A stretch of DNA of 51,881 nucleotides from Ruegeria sp. YS9 (GTDB lineage: Bacteria > Pseudomonadota > Alphaproteobacteria > Rhodobacterales > Rhodobacteraceae), in assembly GCF_024628725.1 (NCBI RefSeq), contig NZ_CP102413.1, positions 1-51,881 on the forward strand, in the 5' to 3' direction. Made by a program: the position numbers and the translations under genes. Shown piece after piece: positions 8,446 through 15,606 of the stretch (position 1 is its first letter; every line of letters starts with the position of its first letter). Below the pieces are notes generated by a model. That model saw only the letters and a list, made by a program, of their open reading frames with translations, was not told the origin of the DNA and ran no database searches.

Positions 8446-9060
8446 ATGGCACGAAAGAAGAAGCCAAAAATTGCTGGATCGGACCCGGCCTATACATCCG
8501 ATTTTTCCGAGTTCAACAAACTGCCGACCAACAAACCGCCTGAGATACAGGAACCCGAACCGCAGCCCGTTCAACCCCAAGAACCGAAGCCGGAAACCAC
8601 AACCGCTCCAACAGCAGCTCGGACACGTAAGCCAAGGGCAAAGCCAGCGGCAGCAGCACCAGTGCGGAAACAGGCGGCCCCTGTACCAAAAAAGGATCTC
8701 GGACCAAAGCGCGAGCTAACTTTGATCGCGGCGGTCAAAATGGACCAGCACAGCAAACTAGAAGCTCTGGAAAACAAGGGTCTACCGCAGAAAGACATAA
8801 TCGCCTTGGCTGGCAGACGGGCTATTGAGCGTTTCGATCCAAAACCGGAATTTGTCGAAAAGCCGGAAGCTGATCGCAGACCGATGCGGGAAGGCTACAA
8901 GAGTACAAAGCGCGTCGATACTGCCTTGCTGGAAAAACTGAGAGACAAGCACGATCCCTTGCGCGTTTCGTCGGATGCCGCGATGGTTCGAGGTCAATTC
9001 GAAATTCTGTTTTGGTCCTGCCTTGATGAAGTCATCGAAGAACTGAACAGCAAGTATTGA
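8446..9060 (+). CDS. virC2: VirC2-like relaxosome/overdrive-binding protein
   Basis: 204 residues. The first ~85 are disordered, basic and Pro/Ala/Gln-rich. The C-terminal half (about 88-204) carries a ribbon-helix-helix-like region (ELTLIAAVKMDQHSKLEALE then KDIIALAGRRAIERF), followed by TKRVDTALLEKLRDKHDPLR and SDAAMVRGQFEILF. That layout, including the ...LLE..R...DPL... block, parallels Agrobacterium VirC2 (202 residues), whose C-terminal RHH fold binds the overdrive. It is 3 bp from virC1, so co-translated. The call comes from motif order and context; sequence identity by eye is modest. Confidence 0.75.
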   Translation: MARKKKPKIAGSDPAYTSDFSEFNKLPTNKPPEIQEPEPQPVQPQEPKPETTTAPTAARTRKPRAKPAAAAPVRKQAAPVPKKDLGPKRELTLIAAVKMDQHSKLEALENKGLPQKDIIALAGRRAIERFDPKPEFVEKPEADRRPMREGYKSTKRVDTALLEKLRDKHDPLRVSSDAAMVRGQFEILFWSCLDEVIEELNSKY

Positions 9061-9063
9061 TAG

Positions 9064-9126
9064 AAGGCGCGGCCAGCCGCGCAGTTTATCCTTAGAAGGG
9101 GGAAGGAGTTTCGGCTTCCTTCCCCC
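9064..9126 (+). terminator. Tandem hairpins after virC2
   Basis: Two hairpins follow the virC2 stop: GGCGCGGC/GCCGCGC near 9065-9082, then a perfect 10-bp stem GGGGGAAGGA (9098-9107) and TCCTTCCCCC (9117-9126). Neither has a strong T-tract, so they may act as an inefficient terminator, an RNA 3' stabiliser, or part of the structured DNA family that continues at 9139. Confidence 0.5.
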
Positions 9127-9138
9127 TGAAACAAAATA

Positions 9139-9186
9139 GACAGGGCCGTGTCCTCGGCTGCGCCTGCGGGCCGCACCAACCCTGTC
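9139..9186 (+). repeat. 44-bp block shared (inverted) with the parB-operon leader
   Basis: Bases 9141-9184 are an exact reverse complement of 24332-24375, and a diverged form lies in both 490-bp cassettes (about 11345-11381). The block is itself a hairpin with GACAGGG (9139-9145) pairing CCCTGTC (9180-9186). In every case it reads in the same direction as the next gene, here the 50-residue gene at 9313, so it behaves like a leader or promoter module. Confidence 0.75.
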
Positions 9187-9312
9187 GATTTGGTTTCACC
9201 CCCATCCTCTCAAGCTCCGCGCATACTCACGGGTAAGCAGCAGCTTACCCAATTACGATTGAGGAAAGCGGGCAAGAAAAGTGCTGTTTTCAGGGCAGAC
9301 AGAGGAAAGATC

Positions 9313-9465
9313 ATGGCTGACAAAGTAAGGCTCCATGCGAAGCCAATAAAACGAATTTTAGACAGAGAAACACGTGAGGTTGTGGGCTGGCTTTATGAGT
9401 GGAACACAGGTGCCCAGGTGCCGATGTGGAAGAATGGGCGAAAGACCGATGTGGTGTACGAATAA
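9313..9465 (+). CDS. Conserved small protein (50 aa), paralogue of the gene at 36847
   Basis: The ATG at 9313 has GAGGAAA 7 bases upstream, better than earlier in-frame starts. The 50-residue product (PIKRILDRETREVVGWLYEW, ending KTDVVYE) is nearly identical over its last 46 residues to the 73-residue protein on the minus strand at 36847-37068. No known domain. The short, Trp/Tyr-rich, beta-strand-like sequence with alternating charges suggests a small compact fold. Two copies on one plasmid argue for a real gene. It follows the shared hairpin leader block. Function unknown. Confidence 0.7.
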   Translation: MADKVRLHAKPIKRILDRETREVVGWLYEWNTGAQVPMWKNGRKTDVVYE

Positions 9466-9540
9466 AGCCGTCGATTCAGCTTGATCAACTTGGTCTCTGC
9501 TCCAAAAAATGTTAGGCTGTCTCTCAAAAGGAGGCAGCCT

Positions 9541-9957
9541 ATGCTTTTCAATAAATCTCTGATTTTAAGCGCGATTTTAGGCGCTCTCCCGCTCTCGGTT
9601 CATGCTTGGGAACATAGTATGGAACGTGGCGTTGATCTTTACCAAACACTTGATGGCGGCGTGTCTCTGTCAATGGTTTGCGATCCCAACTCAGTTTATG
9701 GAACTACGGTTAGCGCCGTCATGGTTGGCGTCGGTGCAGAGCTGGATATGAATGCGCCGGTTACATTCCGATTTCCCGACCTGATTACCATCCAAGCCAC
9801 CTTGGACTATGGCCGCATTTCCAAGGCCGATAACGAGGGTGGGGCATGGGAACCCTTGCTTACCGGTTTTCGGACACATAGCGCTGTTGCCGTATCGGTA
9901 GGTGATCAACTTTATGAAGTGGAACTCGGAAAGCCTATGCCCTTCTCCTGTCTTTAG
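9541..9957 (+). CDS. Exported protein of unknown function (138 aa)
   Basis: The start ATG at 9541 is fixed by a full Shine-Dalgarno AAAAGGAGG (9526-9534) 6 bases upstream. Residues 1-22 form a Sec signal peptide (MLFNKSLILSAILGALPLSV, cleavage after HA). The mature ~116 residues look beta-rich, with two Cys (CDP near residue 45 and the last-but-one residue) that could form a disulphide. No family recognised. It stands alone between the 50-aa gene and its own terminator (9988), with no T4SS motif. Confidence 0.8.
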   Translation: MLFNKSLILSAILGALPLSVHAWEHSMERGVDLYQTLDGGVSLSMVCDPNSVYGTTVSAVMVGVGAELDMNAPVTFRFPDLITIQATLDYGRISKADNEGGAWEPLLTGFRTHSAVAVSVGDQLYEVELGKPMPFSCL

Positions 9958-9987
9958 TCAGGGCCTCAATCATAGGCTCAGAGTACG

Positions 9988-10017
9988 AAAGAGGCCCAGC
10001 CAATCGGCTGGGCCTCT
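9988..10017. terminator. Strong hairpin terminator
   Basis: A perfect 11-bp stem GAGGCCCAGCC (9991-10001) and GGCTGGGCCTC (10006-10016) with a 4-base loop, flanked by GAAA on the left and TTC on the right. It can serve the rightward gene ending at 9957 and the leftward gene ending at 10049. Confidence 0.8.
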
Positions 10018-10048
10018 TCAAAATTAGATGGGCTTGCTTGAAGCACCT

Positions 10049-10228
10049 TTAATCCTCAACGTGCTGTGCCTCCCAATGCAGCCAACATGCAAACCAAAAA
10101 ACAGCCCACAAGGCTGCAACGCGAAATACAGAATACGGTGTTATCTCACCGGTTAAAAATTGCACCAGCGCTGCGCCCGCAATGCTGCACGCCAGTAGCC
10201 ACCAATACGCCTTGAGAAACTGTCTCAT
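10049..10228 (-). CDS. Small two-helix membrane protein (59 aa)
   Basis: A short frame on the minus strand: ATG at 10228, GAAGGAG Shine-Dalgarno 7 bases upstream, TAA at 10049. Two hydrophobic segments rich in Trp, Ala and Leu (about residues 6-25, AYWWLLACSIAGAALVQFL, and 36-52, RVAALWAVFWFACWL) are joined by a short polar turn; the C-terminus (HWEAQHVED) is acidic. It is the gene nearest oriT in the leftward leading-region block, 81 bp downstream of ardC and possibly co-transcribed with it. Function unknown; a recipient-side membrane or entry role would be speculation. Confidence 0.7.
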   Translation of the reverse strand: MRQFLKAYWWLLACSIAGAALVQFLTGEITPYSVFRVAALWAVFWFACWLHWEAQHVED

Positions 10229-10309
10229 GCTCGATCTCCTTCAAGCGATGCTAGAGTAACTGGTGACAGATTTACCGCCAATAGGGGTTTTAACGTGGTT
10301 GGCGACCGC

Positions 10310-11203
10310 CTAAGCGGCCTCCTTTCCATCTGCCTTGCTGACAAGCTCGTTGATGTAGTCCAGGGCTTTCTGCGCCTCCGCTGCTGCCTTGAAAATCATA
10401 TCCTTGTCGGATTTCAGGGCCTCAAGCCATTTCTCAATGTATGCCGCGCTCTGATCAAACTGAGGTTCCACACCAAGCTGAACACACAGGAAACACGCCC
10501 CAATCTCAGCCACCAATTCGTCAAAAGCGTATTCTTTTTTGGTCACGTTGGCCTTCTGGGTGGCAAGGCGCGGTTCTCCGCAAACCCAATGGGTCAGCTC
10601 GTGCGCTTTCGTGGCATAGTATCCAGACGCATCATAAAAGGTCTGAATCGGCGGCATGTGAATATGATCCTTGGCGGGGCTGTAATAGGCTTGTGGCTTG
10701 TCGGTCGTCACAATCTCTGCGCCGGTGGCGCAAAAGAATGCTTCAAGGTCAGGATCGGCTTCGGTGCCTAGATCGCGGGGCGGCTCCGGGCGCACATAGT
10801 ATTCGTCGGGCAAACCCTCGATCTGGTCGGCGTTAAAGACATTGTTGGTTTTGGCAAATCGAATGCGGCGCTTGCTTTCCTCACCTTCGGCGGCACCTTC
10901 GTCCTCACGTTCAAACGAACCGTAGAACACTGATTTCGTGGCCTTCTGTCCCTTCTTGACGCAACCGCCCAATTCCAATGCCTGCTTGAACGTCATCCAA
11001 CGGGCCGAATTGTAGCCCTTCACGTGGGCAGTAGCCCAAAGCATCAGAATGTTGATGCCCTTGTATTGCTCGCCATTGTGCCGCAACGGAAAACACGCGC
11101 CTGCCGCATCACCAGTCCACGGCTTGCGCCAAGGTGGTGTACCAGCTTCAATCTGCGCGACAATCGTATCCGTGACATGCTGCTTAATATCGACTTTCGC
11201 CAT
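10310..11203 (-). CDS. ardC: ArdC-like antirestriction protein
   Basis: 297 residues from ATG 11203, which has AAGGAT upstream; an ATG 11 codons earlier lacks one. The N-terminal ~130 residues match the ArdC ssDNA-binding domain (WRKPWTGDAAGACFPLRHNG, then YKGINILMLWA). The C-terminal part is a zincin-like metallopeptidase domain with HELTH at 201-205 and a downstream Glu in FDELVAEIGACF. ArdC binds single-stranded DNA and protects incoming plasmid DNA from restriction early in conjugation. The Shine-Dalgarno lies inside the 490-bp hairpin cassette that begins 5 bp upstream of the ATG. Leading-region placement is typical of ardC. Confidence 0.92.
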   Translation of the reverse strand: MAKVDIKQHVTDTIVAQIEAGTPPWRKPWTGDAAGACFPLRHNGEQYKGINILMLWATAHVKGYNSARWMTFKQALELGGCVKKGQKATKSVFYGSFEREDEGAAEGEESKRRIRFAKTNNVFNADQIEGLPDEYYVRPEPPRDLGTEADPDLEAFFCATGAEIVTTDKPQAYYSPAKDHIHMPPIQTFYDASGYYATKAHELTHWVCGEPRLATQKANVTKKEYAFDELVAEIGACFLCVQLGVEPQFDQSAAYIEKWLEALKSDKDMIFKAAAEAQKALDYINELVSKADGKEAA

Positions 11204-11208
11204 AGCTC

Positions 11209-11698
11209 TGATCCTTGGTGGTGTGGGTGGGGTCATTGCCCCAAATGGTTCGGGTTTTTGGGACAGCGCGAATGCGCCTGCTCCTGAAAACCTGAATGCG
11301 ATGAAAGGAAGGATCAGGAGGATTTGGGCGAATTCGACGGACTGGCGCGGGCAGGAGGCGCAGCCGACAACACGGGTCTGTCTAATTCGCTTAAATCCGG
11401 CGGTATCCCTACCGCCAACGTGACGCTGTGGCGTTCGGCTTGTCCGAACCCCAAGTCACAAAGGGAAAATCCGGATCGCCCGAGATCCGGTGCCCCATGC
11501 GACCGTCACCCGAATGGGCAGATCGGCGCGGCCCTGGGCAGGGCATGAGACAAAGGACGGGGCGCGGCTCGGAGAGACGCGACCAGGACTATTGGATCAG
11601 CTCGCACAGGGGCGTGACGTTCTGGGCGCAAGCCGGTCTGCCGGCTGAAGCCTAGGGCGCGGTGACACGGCCATAAGGCCGGGGCAGGGGCCAAGAAA
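11209..11698 (-). promoter_or_regulatory. 490-bp hairpin-rich leader cassette, copy 1 (before ardC)
   Basis: Identical as far as I can compare to 14707-15196 (offset 3498, same orientation). It contains several perfect hairpins: 11399-11405/11410-11416 (GGCGGTA/TACCGCC), 11433-11438/11444-11449 (GTTCGG/CCGAAC), 11471-11477/11484-11490 (CCGGATC/GATCCGG), 11631-11636/11641-11646 (AGCCGG/CCGGCT), 11668-11672/11677-11681 (CGGCC/GGCCG), plus long-range CTCCTGA/TCAGGAG (11281-11287/11314-11320). No convincing gene lies inside. Its left end carries the ribosome-binding site of ardC. I read it as a leader/promoter cassette, possibly a single-stranded-DNA promoter. Confidence 0.75.
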
Positions 11699-11724
11699 GG
11701 CAAAAGCCCCCGAAGGAGCTTTGC
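11698..11724 (-). terminator. Hairpin terminator of the 52-aa gene
   Basis: On the minus strand, GGCAAAGC...GCTTTTGCC (stem with one bulge, CTTCGGG-type loop) is followed by TTTCTT. It lies 14 bp after the stop of the leftward gene at 11738 and marks the upstream edge of the ardC leader cassette. Confidence 0.65.
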
Positions 11725-11737
11725 CGTGCAGCCGCTG

Positions 11738-11896
11738 TTACTCGCGGCGCTTGATCGTGAACCTGATTTTGACGATCAGCAAATTTAGCTCGATGCTGAG
11801 GCTCAAGTCGATTGTGCGAAGCTGCTGCCTGAGCGTTTTCAGACGCCGCGCAGCGATGCGACGTAAGCGGTTAGATTTTTTGCGAAGGTATTTCAT
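11738..11896 (-). CDS. Very basic small protein (52 aa)
   Basis: ATG at 11896 preceded by TAAGGAGACAATT (AAGGAG, 6-7 base spacing); TAA at 11738. The product (MKYLRKKSNRLRRIAARRLK at its start) has about 16 Arg/Lys in 52 residues and a hydrophobic heptad-like segment (IDLSLSIELNLLIVKIRFTI) before a basic end. It may bind nucleic acid or membrane; no family recognised. A three-tier stem-loop lies in its presumed 5' leader (11931-12009) and a terminator follows it, so it looks like a free-standing gene. Confidence 0.65.
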   Translation of the reverse strand: MKYLRKKSNRLRRIAARRLKTLRQQLRTIDLSLSIELNLLIVKIRFTIKRRE

Positions 11897-11930
11897 AATT
11901 GTCTCCTTAGTGAATAAACAGGGCTGGGAA

Positions 11931-12009
11931 ACACGGCGTCATAGGGGAACCAGTCAACACGCGCGCAGCGCCCCGAAGGGCTTGGTGTTTACAGGTTCCC
12001 GCGCCGTGT
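11931..12009. other. Three-tier stem-loop (79 bp) upstream of the 52-aa gene
   Basis: Nested arms: ACACGGCG (11931-11938) with CGCCGTGT (12002-12009), GGGAACC (11945-11951) with GGTTCCC (11994-12000), AACAC (11956-11960) with GTGTT (11985-11989), and CCC/GGG around CGAA at the tip. Such nesting is unlikely by chance. It could be a structured RNA leader or a single-strand DNA signal. From 12010 to 12283 I see only the 60-bp dispersed repeat and no gene. Confidence 0.6.
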
Positions 12010-12167
12010 ATCTTGCCCGACCGTTTTTCACGGAGACGGTTATGGTTCTCGGAAAATCTCGGTTTGTTTGTCGCGGCGTTGACAATGCCAGCACCAGAGA
12101 ATTGCCCCAGCTCATGCCACTGTGCACAGCCTGGACAAGATACCGTTCGCCAAGCTGAAAGCGGGCA

Positions 12168-12227
12168 GGGGGGCTGTCTGCCCCCGCGCCTTTGGCGCTC
12201 CCCCGAGGATTTTTTGGAAGATGAAAA
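12168..12227 (+). repeat. 60-bp dispersed repeat, copy 1
   Basis: Identical to 26173-26232 in the same orientation. It consists of two small hairpins (GGGGG/CCCCC, and GCGCC/GGCGC around TTT) and a GAGGATTTTTTGGAAGATGA tail. Similar GAGGAT-T-rich-GATGAA sequences are, from memory, common between genes in Rhodobacterales. Confidence 0.85.
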
Positions 12228-12283
12228 TTGGAAAAGTGCGGCGGTGTCGAGCCGGGCCGATAGGCCCGCCCGCTCACCCTTCT

Positions 12284-13741
12284 TTAATGCCGTTTGCTGA
12301 TTTGAAAGATCACCGTATTGATATTGGTCCCGGCCTCAGCAAAACTTTCGGCGGGCAAATCCGTGAACATGCCCCATGATCGACCACCGTTTGCCTTCTC
12401 GGCCCAACGCCGGAACAGCACATGAGCTTTTGTTTCCGACACTTTTGCTGTCACCGGCAAAATGGCGACGAGCTGACCACCATCAGCCAGAAAATCGAAG
12501 GCGTGGCGAACGTGATCCATCCAATGCGTCTTATAAAAAGGCGGATTCATCACAACCGCATTATAGATCGGATTGGCGGGCTGGTTCAGAAAGTTGCCGT
12601 GAATCACGCGACACATCGGACCTTCCATCTGGCGCAGTTTTTCCACGCGGTCGGCGTGGATCTCAATCGCCGTAACCTTGTGACCCTTTGCCAGTAGTGG
12701 CCGGACTAGATGGCCCTCGCCGCCGCTTGGCTCAAGGATGTTCATCGCGTCCCGAAAATAGACCTTCTCCATTACCGCTGCCGCTACATCAGCGGGTGTG
12801 TGGTAAAATTGGAGGTCTTTTGATGGCAGGTTCGTGCGCTTGGCAAAGGTGGCGCTGTCCTCGTCCTTGGGTGCCGCGTCGGGAATTACCTCGCCGTAGT
12901 AGTCGGCCAAAATCCGGTTTGCCTTTTCAACCAGATCATCGCGCGTAAACCAGAGGTGGGCGTTGCCGTTTTTGAAACCGCGAATGCGGAAATAGGTGCT
13001 TTCTGTAAGCGACTGTTGGGGACCATAGCCGGGGCGGTCGGCGTCAATCTCTTGGATCAAGCCGCGACCGGCTGGCGCTTCGTCATCGAGCTTCGCAAAT
13101 ACTCGTTCAACGTCGATAATGGTTTCTTCGGCCCATGTACGATTGAAACCACCGGAGAACTCAGAAAAAGCCCGATCAACGATCATTCGGGAACCCAACT
13201 TGAAGGCATCGTGCGACTTGAAACGGCTATCAAGACGAGAGAAAGCCACCGCTAGACCGCGTGCGAAGATAAGATCGGCGCTGCCCATGAGCGTTTCGAA
13301 TGTCGCTCTTACATCGTCGATCGTCACCGGCGGAACGTCCTCACGCAAGCCCTGGTCGAACTCCCGCGCTGCTGTGGCGTCCATAAGATCGCGGATGCCG
13401 GTTGACTCCCAAAGGTAAGACCAAACCGAAGCGTCAAGCTGTCGGCGGAAAATTTCGACGGACTCAGCCGGGTTGAAATCGTTCGGGAAAAGATTGGTGT
13501 AGTGCTTGTTATGGGTCCGGTCGACGCCCCAATACTTCCGGCCGCATTGGGCTTTTCGAGCAAAGGCGTTTGCTTCTGCCGCCAGCTCATAGGCACCCTG
13601 CAGGGCATCGGCAGCGTCGGCAATCTTTGCAAGGGCCGCGTCGCGTGCGGCAACAATGTCCTCAATCTGAGATGTAAGGGCAGGCACGGGGGCGGGCTGA
13701 TCCTCGCCGGTGCGCAGGATTTCAGGCGTTTGCATGTTCAT
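12284..13741 (-). CDS. DUF4942-type DNA methyltransferase
   Basis: 485 residues. The N-terminal ~300 match the DUF4942 layout found in plasmid and phage proteins (TLMGSADLIFARGLAVAFSR, then RMIVDRAF). The C-terminal class I SAM-methyltransferase domain has ILEPSGGEGHLVRPL (335-349) as the SAM-binding loop and NPPF (399-402), the amino-methyltransferase catalytic motif for N6-adenine or N4-cytosine. The ATG at 13741 has AAGGAGG 6 bases upstream. It is the last gene of a four-gene coupled operon headed by the second hairpin cassette. In a leading region, such an enzyme could mark incoming DNA against restriction; the target site is unknown. Confidence 0.88.
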   Translation of the reverse strand: MNMQTPEILRTGEDQPAPVPALTSQIEDIVAARDAALAKIADAADALQGAYELAAEANAFARKAQCGRKYWGVDRTHNKHYTNLFPNDFNPAESVEIFRRQLDASVWSYLWESTGIRDLMDATAAREFDQGLREDVPPVTIDDVRATFETLMGSADLIFARGLAVAFSRLDSRFKSHDAFKLGSRMIVDRAFSEFSGGFNRTWAEETIIDVERVFAKLDDEAPAGRGLIQEIDADRPGYGPQQSLTESTYFRIRGFKNGNAHLWFTRDDLVEKANRILADYYGEVIPDAAPKDEDSATFAKRTNLPSKDLQFYHTPADVAAAVMEKVYFRDAMNILEPSGGEGHLVRPLLAKGHKVTAIEIHADRVEKLRQMEGPMCRVIHGNFLNQPANPIYNAVVMNPPFYKTHWMDHVRHAFDFLADGGQLVAILPVTAKVSETKAHVLFRRWAEKANGGRSWGMFTDLPAESFAEAGTNINTVIFQISKRH

Positions 13742-14067
13742 GCTTCACCTCCTTGAAAAAGTTCCAGTTGAGCAATCGACCAGTCGGCGGCGGGCAGGGG
13801 ATCAACGCCGCGTGTTTCGACAACATGGCGGGACTGGCTTTGCCGCCGTTGACCGTGATCGGATGTGTAGGTTTCGCGGATCAGGACGGAAAACCGGTTC
13901 GGCGTCTCTGGATCAGCGGCAACGCAATACTGTTTCTTGGAGCGTGGGCGCCCCAACCATTGCGCATGGTTTTCCTCGGTGCGCAGATATTCGATGCAGG
14001 CGAGAATATTACGCTTGTCAGAGGCGGTCAGATGCCGCCCCTCGATGTGCTTGACGGATGGTTTCAT
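13738..14067 (-). CDS. Uncharacterised protein (109 aa) of the methyltransferase operon
   Basis: Overlaps the methyltransferase start by 4 bp (ATGA) and the upstream 136-aa gene by 4 bp, so the three are translationally coupled. The sequence is polar, with ILACIEYLRTEENHAQWLGR and a short beta-rich middle (KQYCVAADPETPNRFSVLIR). It lacks a signal peptide or membrane segment. No family recognised. The coupling suggests it acts with the methyltransferase or under the same early-expression programme. Confidence 0.75.
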   Translation of the reverse strand: MKPSVKHIEGRHLTASDKRNILACIEYLRTEENHAQWLGRPRSKKQYCVAADPETPNRFSVLIRETYTSDHGQRRQSQSRHVVETRGVDPLPAADWSIAQLELFQGGEA

Positions 14068-14474
14068 TGTCCTTCTCCATCCGTGCTATTGCGCTCGGCG
14101 CGGTAATACTGGTGGGCGTCTTTGTCGTGACGCCCAAAGGCAAGGCCATGCTGATCTGCGAAATGGCGCAAATCGCAAAGGGCGTAGGTCAGAAGCTCGC
14201 GCGGTTCTTCCGTGTCGATGTAGAGGTTTTCCAAAGCCGTCTTGATCCGGTCACTTTGGCGAACGGCACCTTGACGAGCCTCTGCGTTTCCGTAGGTCAA
14301 CGCCTCTGGTGACAGGTGTTGAATAGTGAACCCGCAGCACTCAACGCCTGTGGTGCTGTCAGCATCCAGAAGCCGCAATAGATCGTCGTGAATGCTGTGA
14401 CCCTGAGAGGTCAGGCTGTTATCTGCTGAACAGGAATAGACAAGCTGGACGGTGACGGTGATTTCTTCTTGCAT
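14064..14474 (-). CDS. Uncharacterised protein (136 aa) of the methyltransferase operon
   Basis: Starts 4 bp after the 73-aa gene and ends in an ATGA overlap with the 109-aa gene. It is acidic, His/Asp-rich, with four Cys (including CCGF) and a C-terminal HRDKDAH-like polar tail. The N-terminus (MQEEITVTVQLVYSCS) looks like a beta strand. No recognised domain. Cytoplasmic by sequence. Confidence 0.7.
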   Translation of the reverse strand: MQEEITVTVQLVYSCSADNSLTSQGHSIHDDLLRLLDADSTTGVECCGFTIQHLSPEALTYGNAEARQGAVRQSDRIKTALENLYIDTEEPRELLTYALCDLRHFADQHGLAFGRHDKDAHQYYRAERNSTDGEGQ

Positions 14475-14478
14475 GTGC

Positions 14479-14700
14479 TTAGTCCTCCACCGAAAAAATC
14501 ACGGCTTCATCCTCGACGGTAAAAGGCACGGCTTTGGAAAGCAGTTTGCGAACTGCTCCGGCTGGAACCTCCTGAAAGGTGCTGCAAATGACCTTGACCA
14601 TTTGCGCTTGGTCAGCCTCGAACGCATAGCCGTTGATCGCCCATGAAATCAGGCCCGGCGTGTGTACCAATGGCGATGATGAGAGACGGTATGTTGTCAT
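14479..14700 (-). CDS. Uncharacterised protein (73 aa), first gene of the methyltransferase operon
   Basis: The ATG at 14700 lies 7 bp downstream of the 490-bp cassette, whose edge supplies AAGGATCA as ribosome-binding site, exactly as for ardC. The product (GLISWAINGYAFEADQAQMV then a short helix and a beta C-terminus) is soluble. No family recognised. It leads an operon of four genes (14700 to 12284). Confidence 0.7.
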   Translation of the reverse strand: MTTYRLSSSPLVHTPGLISWAINGYAFEADQAQMVKVICSTFQEVPAGAVRKLLSKAVPFTVEDEAVIFSVED

Positions 14701-14706
14701 GTCGTT

Positions 14707-15196
14707 TGATCCTTGGTGGTGTGGGTGGGGTCATTGCCCCAAATGGTTCGGGTTTTTGGGACAGCGCGAATGCGCCTGCTCCTGAAAACCTGAATGCGAT
14801 GAAAGGAAGGATCAGGAGGATTTGGGCGAATTCGACGGACTGGCGCGGGCAGGAGGCGCAGCCGACAACACGGGTCTGTCTAATTCGCTTAAATCCGGCG
14901 GTATCCCTACCGCCAACGTGACGCTGTGGCGTTCGGCTTGTCCGAACCCCAAGTCACAAAGGGAAAATCCGGATCGCCCGAGATCCGGTGCCCCATGCGA
15001 CCGTCACCCGAATGGGCAGATCGGCGCGGCCCTGGGCAGGGCATGAGACAAAGGACGGGGCGCGGCTCGGAGAGACGCGACCAGGACTATTGGATCAGCT
15101 CGCACAGGGGCGTGACGTTCTGGGCGCAAGCCGGTCTGCCGGCTGAAGCCTAGGGCGCGGTGACACGGCCATAAGGCCGGGGCAGGGGCCAAGAAA
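14707..15196 (-). promoter_or_regulatory. 490-bp hairpin-rich leader cassette, copy 2 (before the methyltransferase operon)
   Basis: Same sequence and orientation as 11209-11698, again ending a few bases upstream of a leftward start codon. The duplication ends cleanly at both sides (T/C differences at 14706/11208 and A/G at 15197/11699). The two copies flank ardC's upstream neighbourhood and the methyltransferase operon, so recombination between them would delete 3,498 bp. Confidence 0.78.
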
Positions 15197-15205
15197 ACAG
15201 ATCAG

Positions 15206-15556
15206 TTAAGAGACAACCAATTCCTCAGCAATCAGGCCGACGATGCTGGCATAGGCCATCGAGCCGTCTGGTTGTTCGGAACGAGAAAGGGATTTGGCAA
15301 CGTCCTCTGGGCGAAGCCCATGCTGCAACAACAGCGAAAACATCACGCAAGCATCCTGAATCTGAAACTCAAGCTGCGACCCTGATTTGAAGCCAGCGGA
15401 ATAGAAAACCTCGCGCGGCCTGTCCGGTTCGTCCGGATCGTACCCGATGGAAAGGTGAACGGTGTGGCCTTCTGGTGTCGCGACTTTCCGGGTCTCGGTC
15501 AGGCGTCGTGTCGGCAGGATGTGTCGCGGATCAGGGGATTTCTTATATTGAGGCAT
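15206..15556 (-). CDS. TSCPD-domain small protein (116 aa)
   Basis: The C-terminal two thirds (VFYSAGFKSGSQLEFQIQDA, then CVMFSLLLQHGLRPEDVAKS) match the TSCPD domain seen at the end of class II/III ribonucleotide reductases and as free small proteins in phages and plasmids. Its function is unknown. The N-terminal ~30 residues are basic. AAAGGA lies 9 bases before the ATG. It sits 80 bp after ssb in the same direction with a hairpin (15607-15630) between. A link to nucleotide metabolism or DNA entry is only suggested by family and place. Confidence 0.7.
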   Translation of the reverse strand: MPQYKKSPDPRHILPTRRLTETRKVATPEGHTVHLSIGYDPDEPDRPREVFYSAGFKSGSQLEFQIQDACVMFSLLLQHGLRPEDVAKSLSRSEQPDGSMAYASIVGLIAEELVVS

Positions 15557-15606
15557 CGGACTGTCCTTTGGCGTGATCGAATCTCGGCCGACATTGAAGC
15601 CGGGGC

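Noticed and set aside
11324..11655. Short rightward frames inside the 490-bp cassette, repeated in copy 2
   Set aside because: Identity of the copies explains their reappearance. They lack ribosome-binding sites and overlap one another in different frames.
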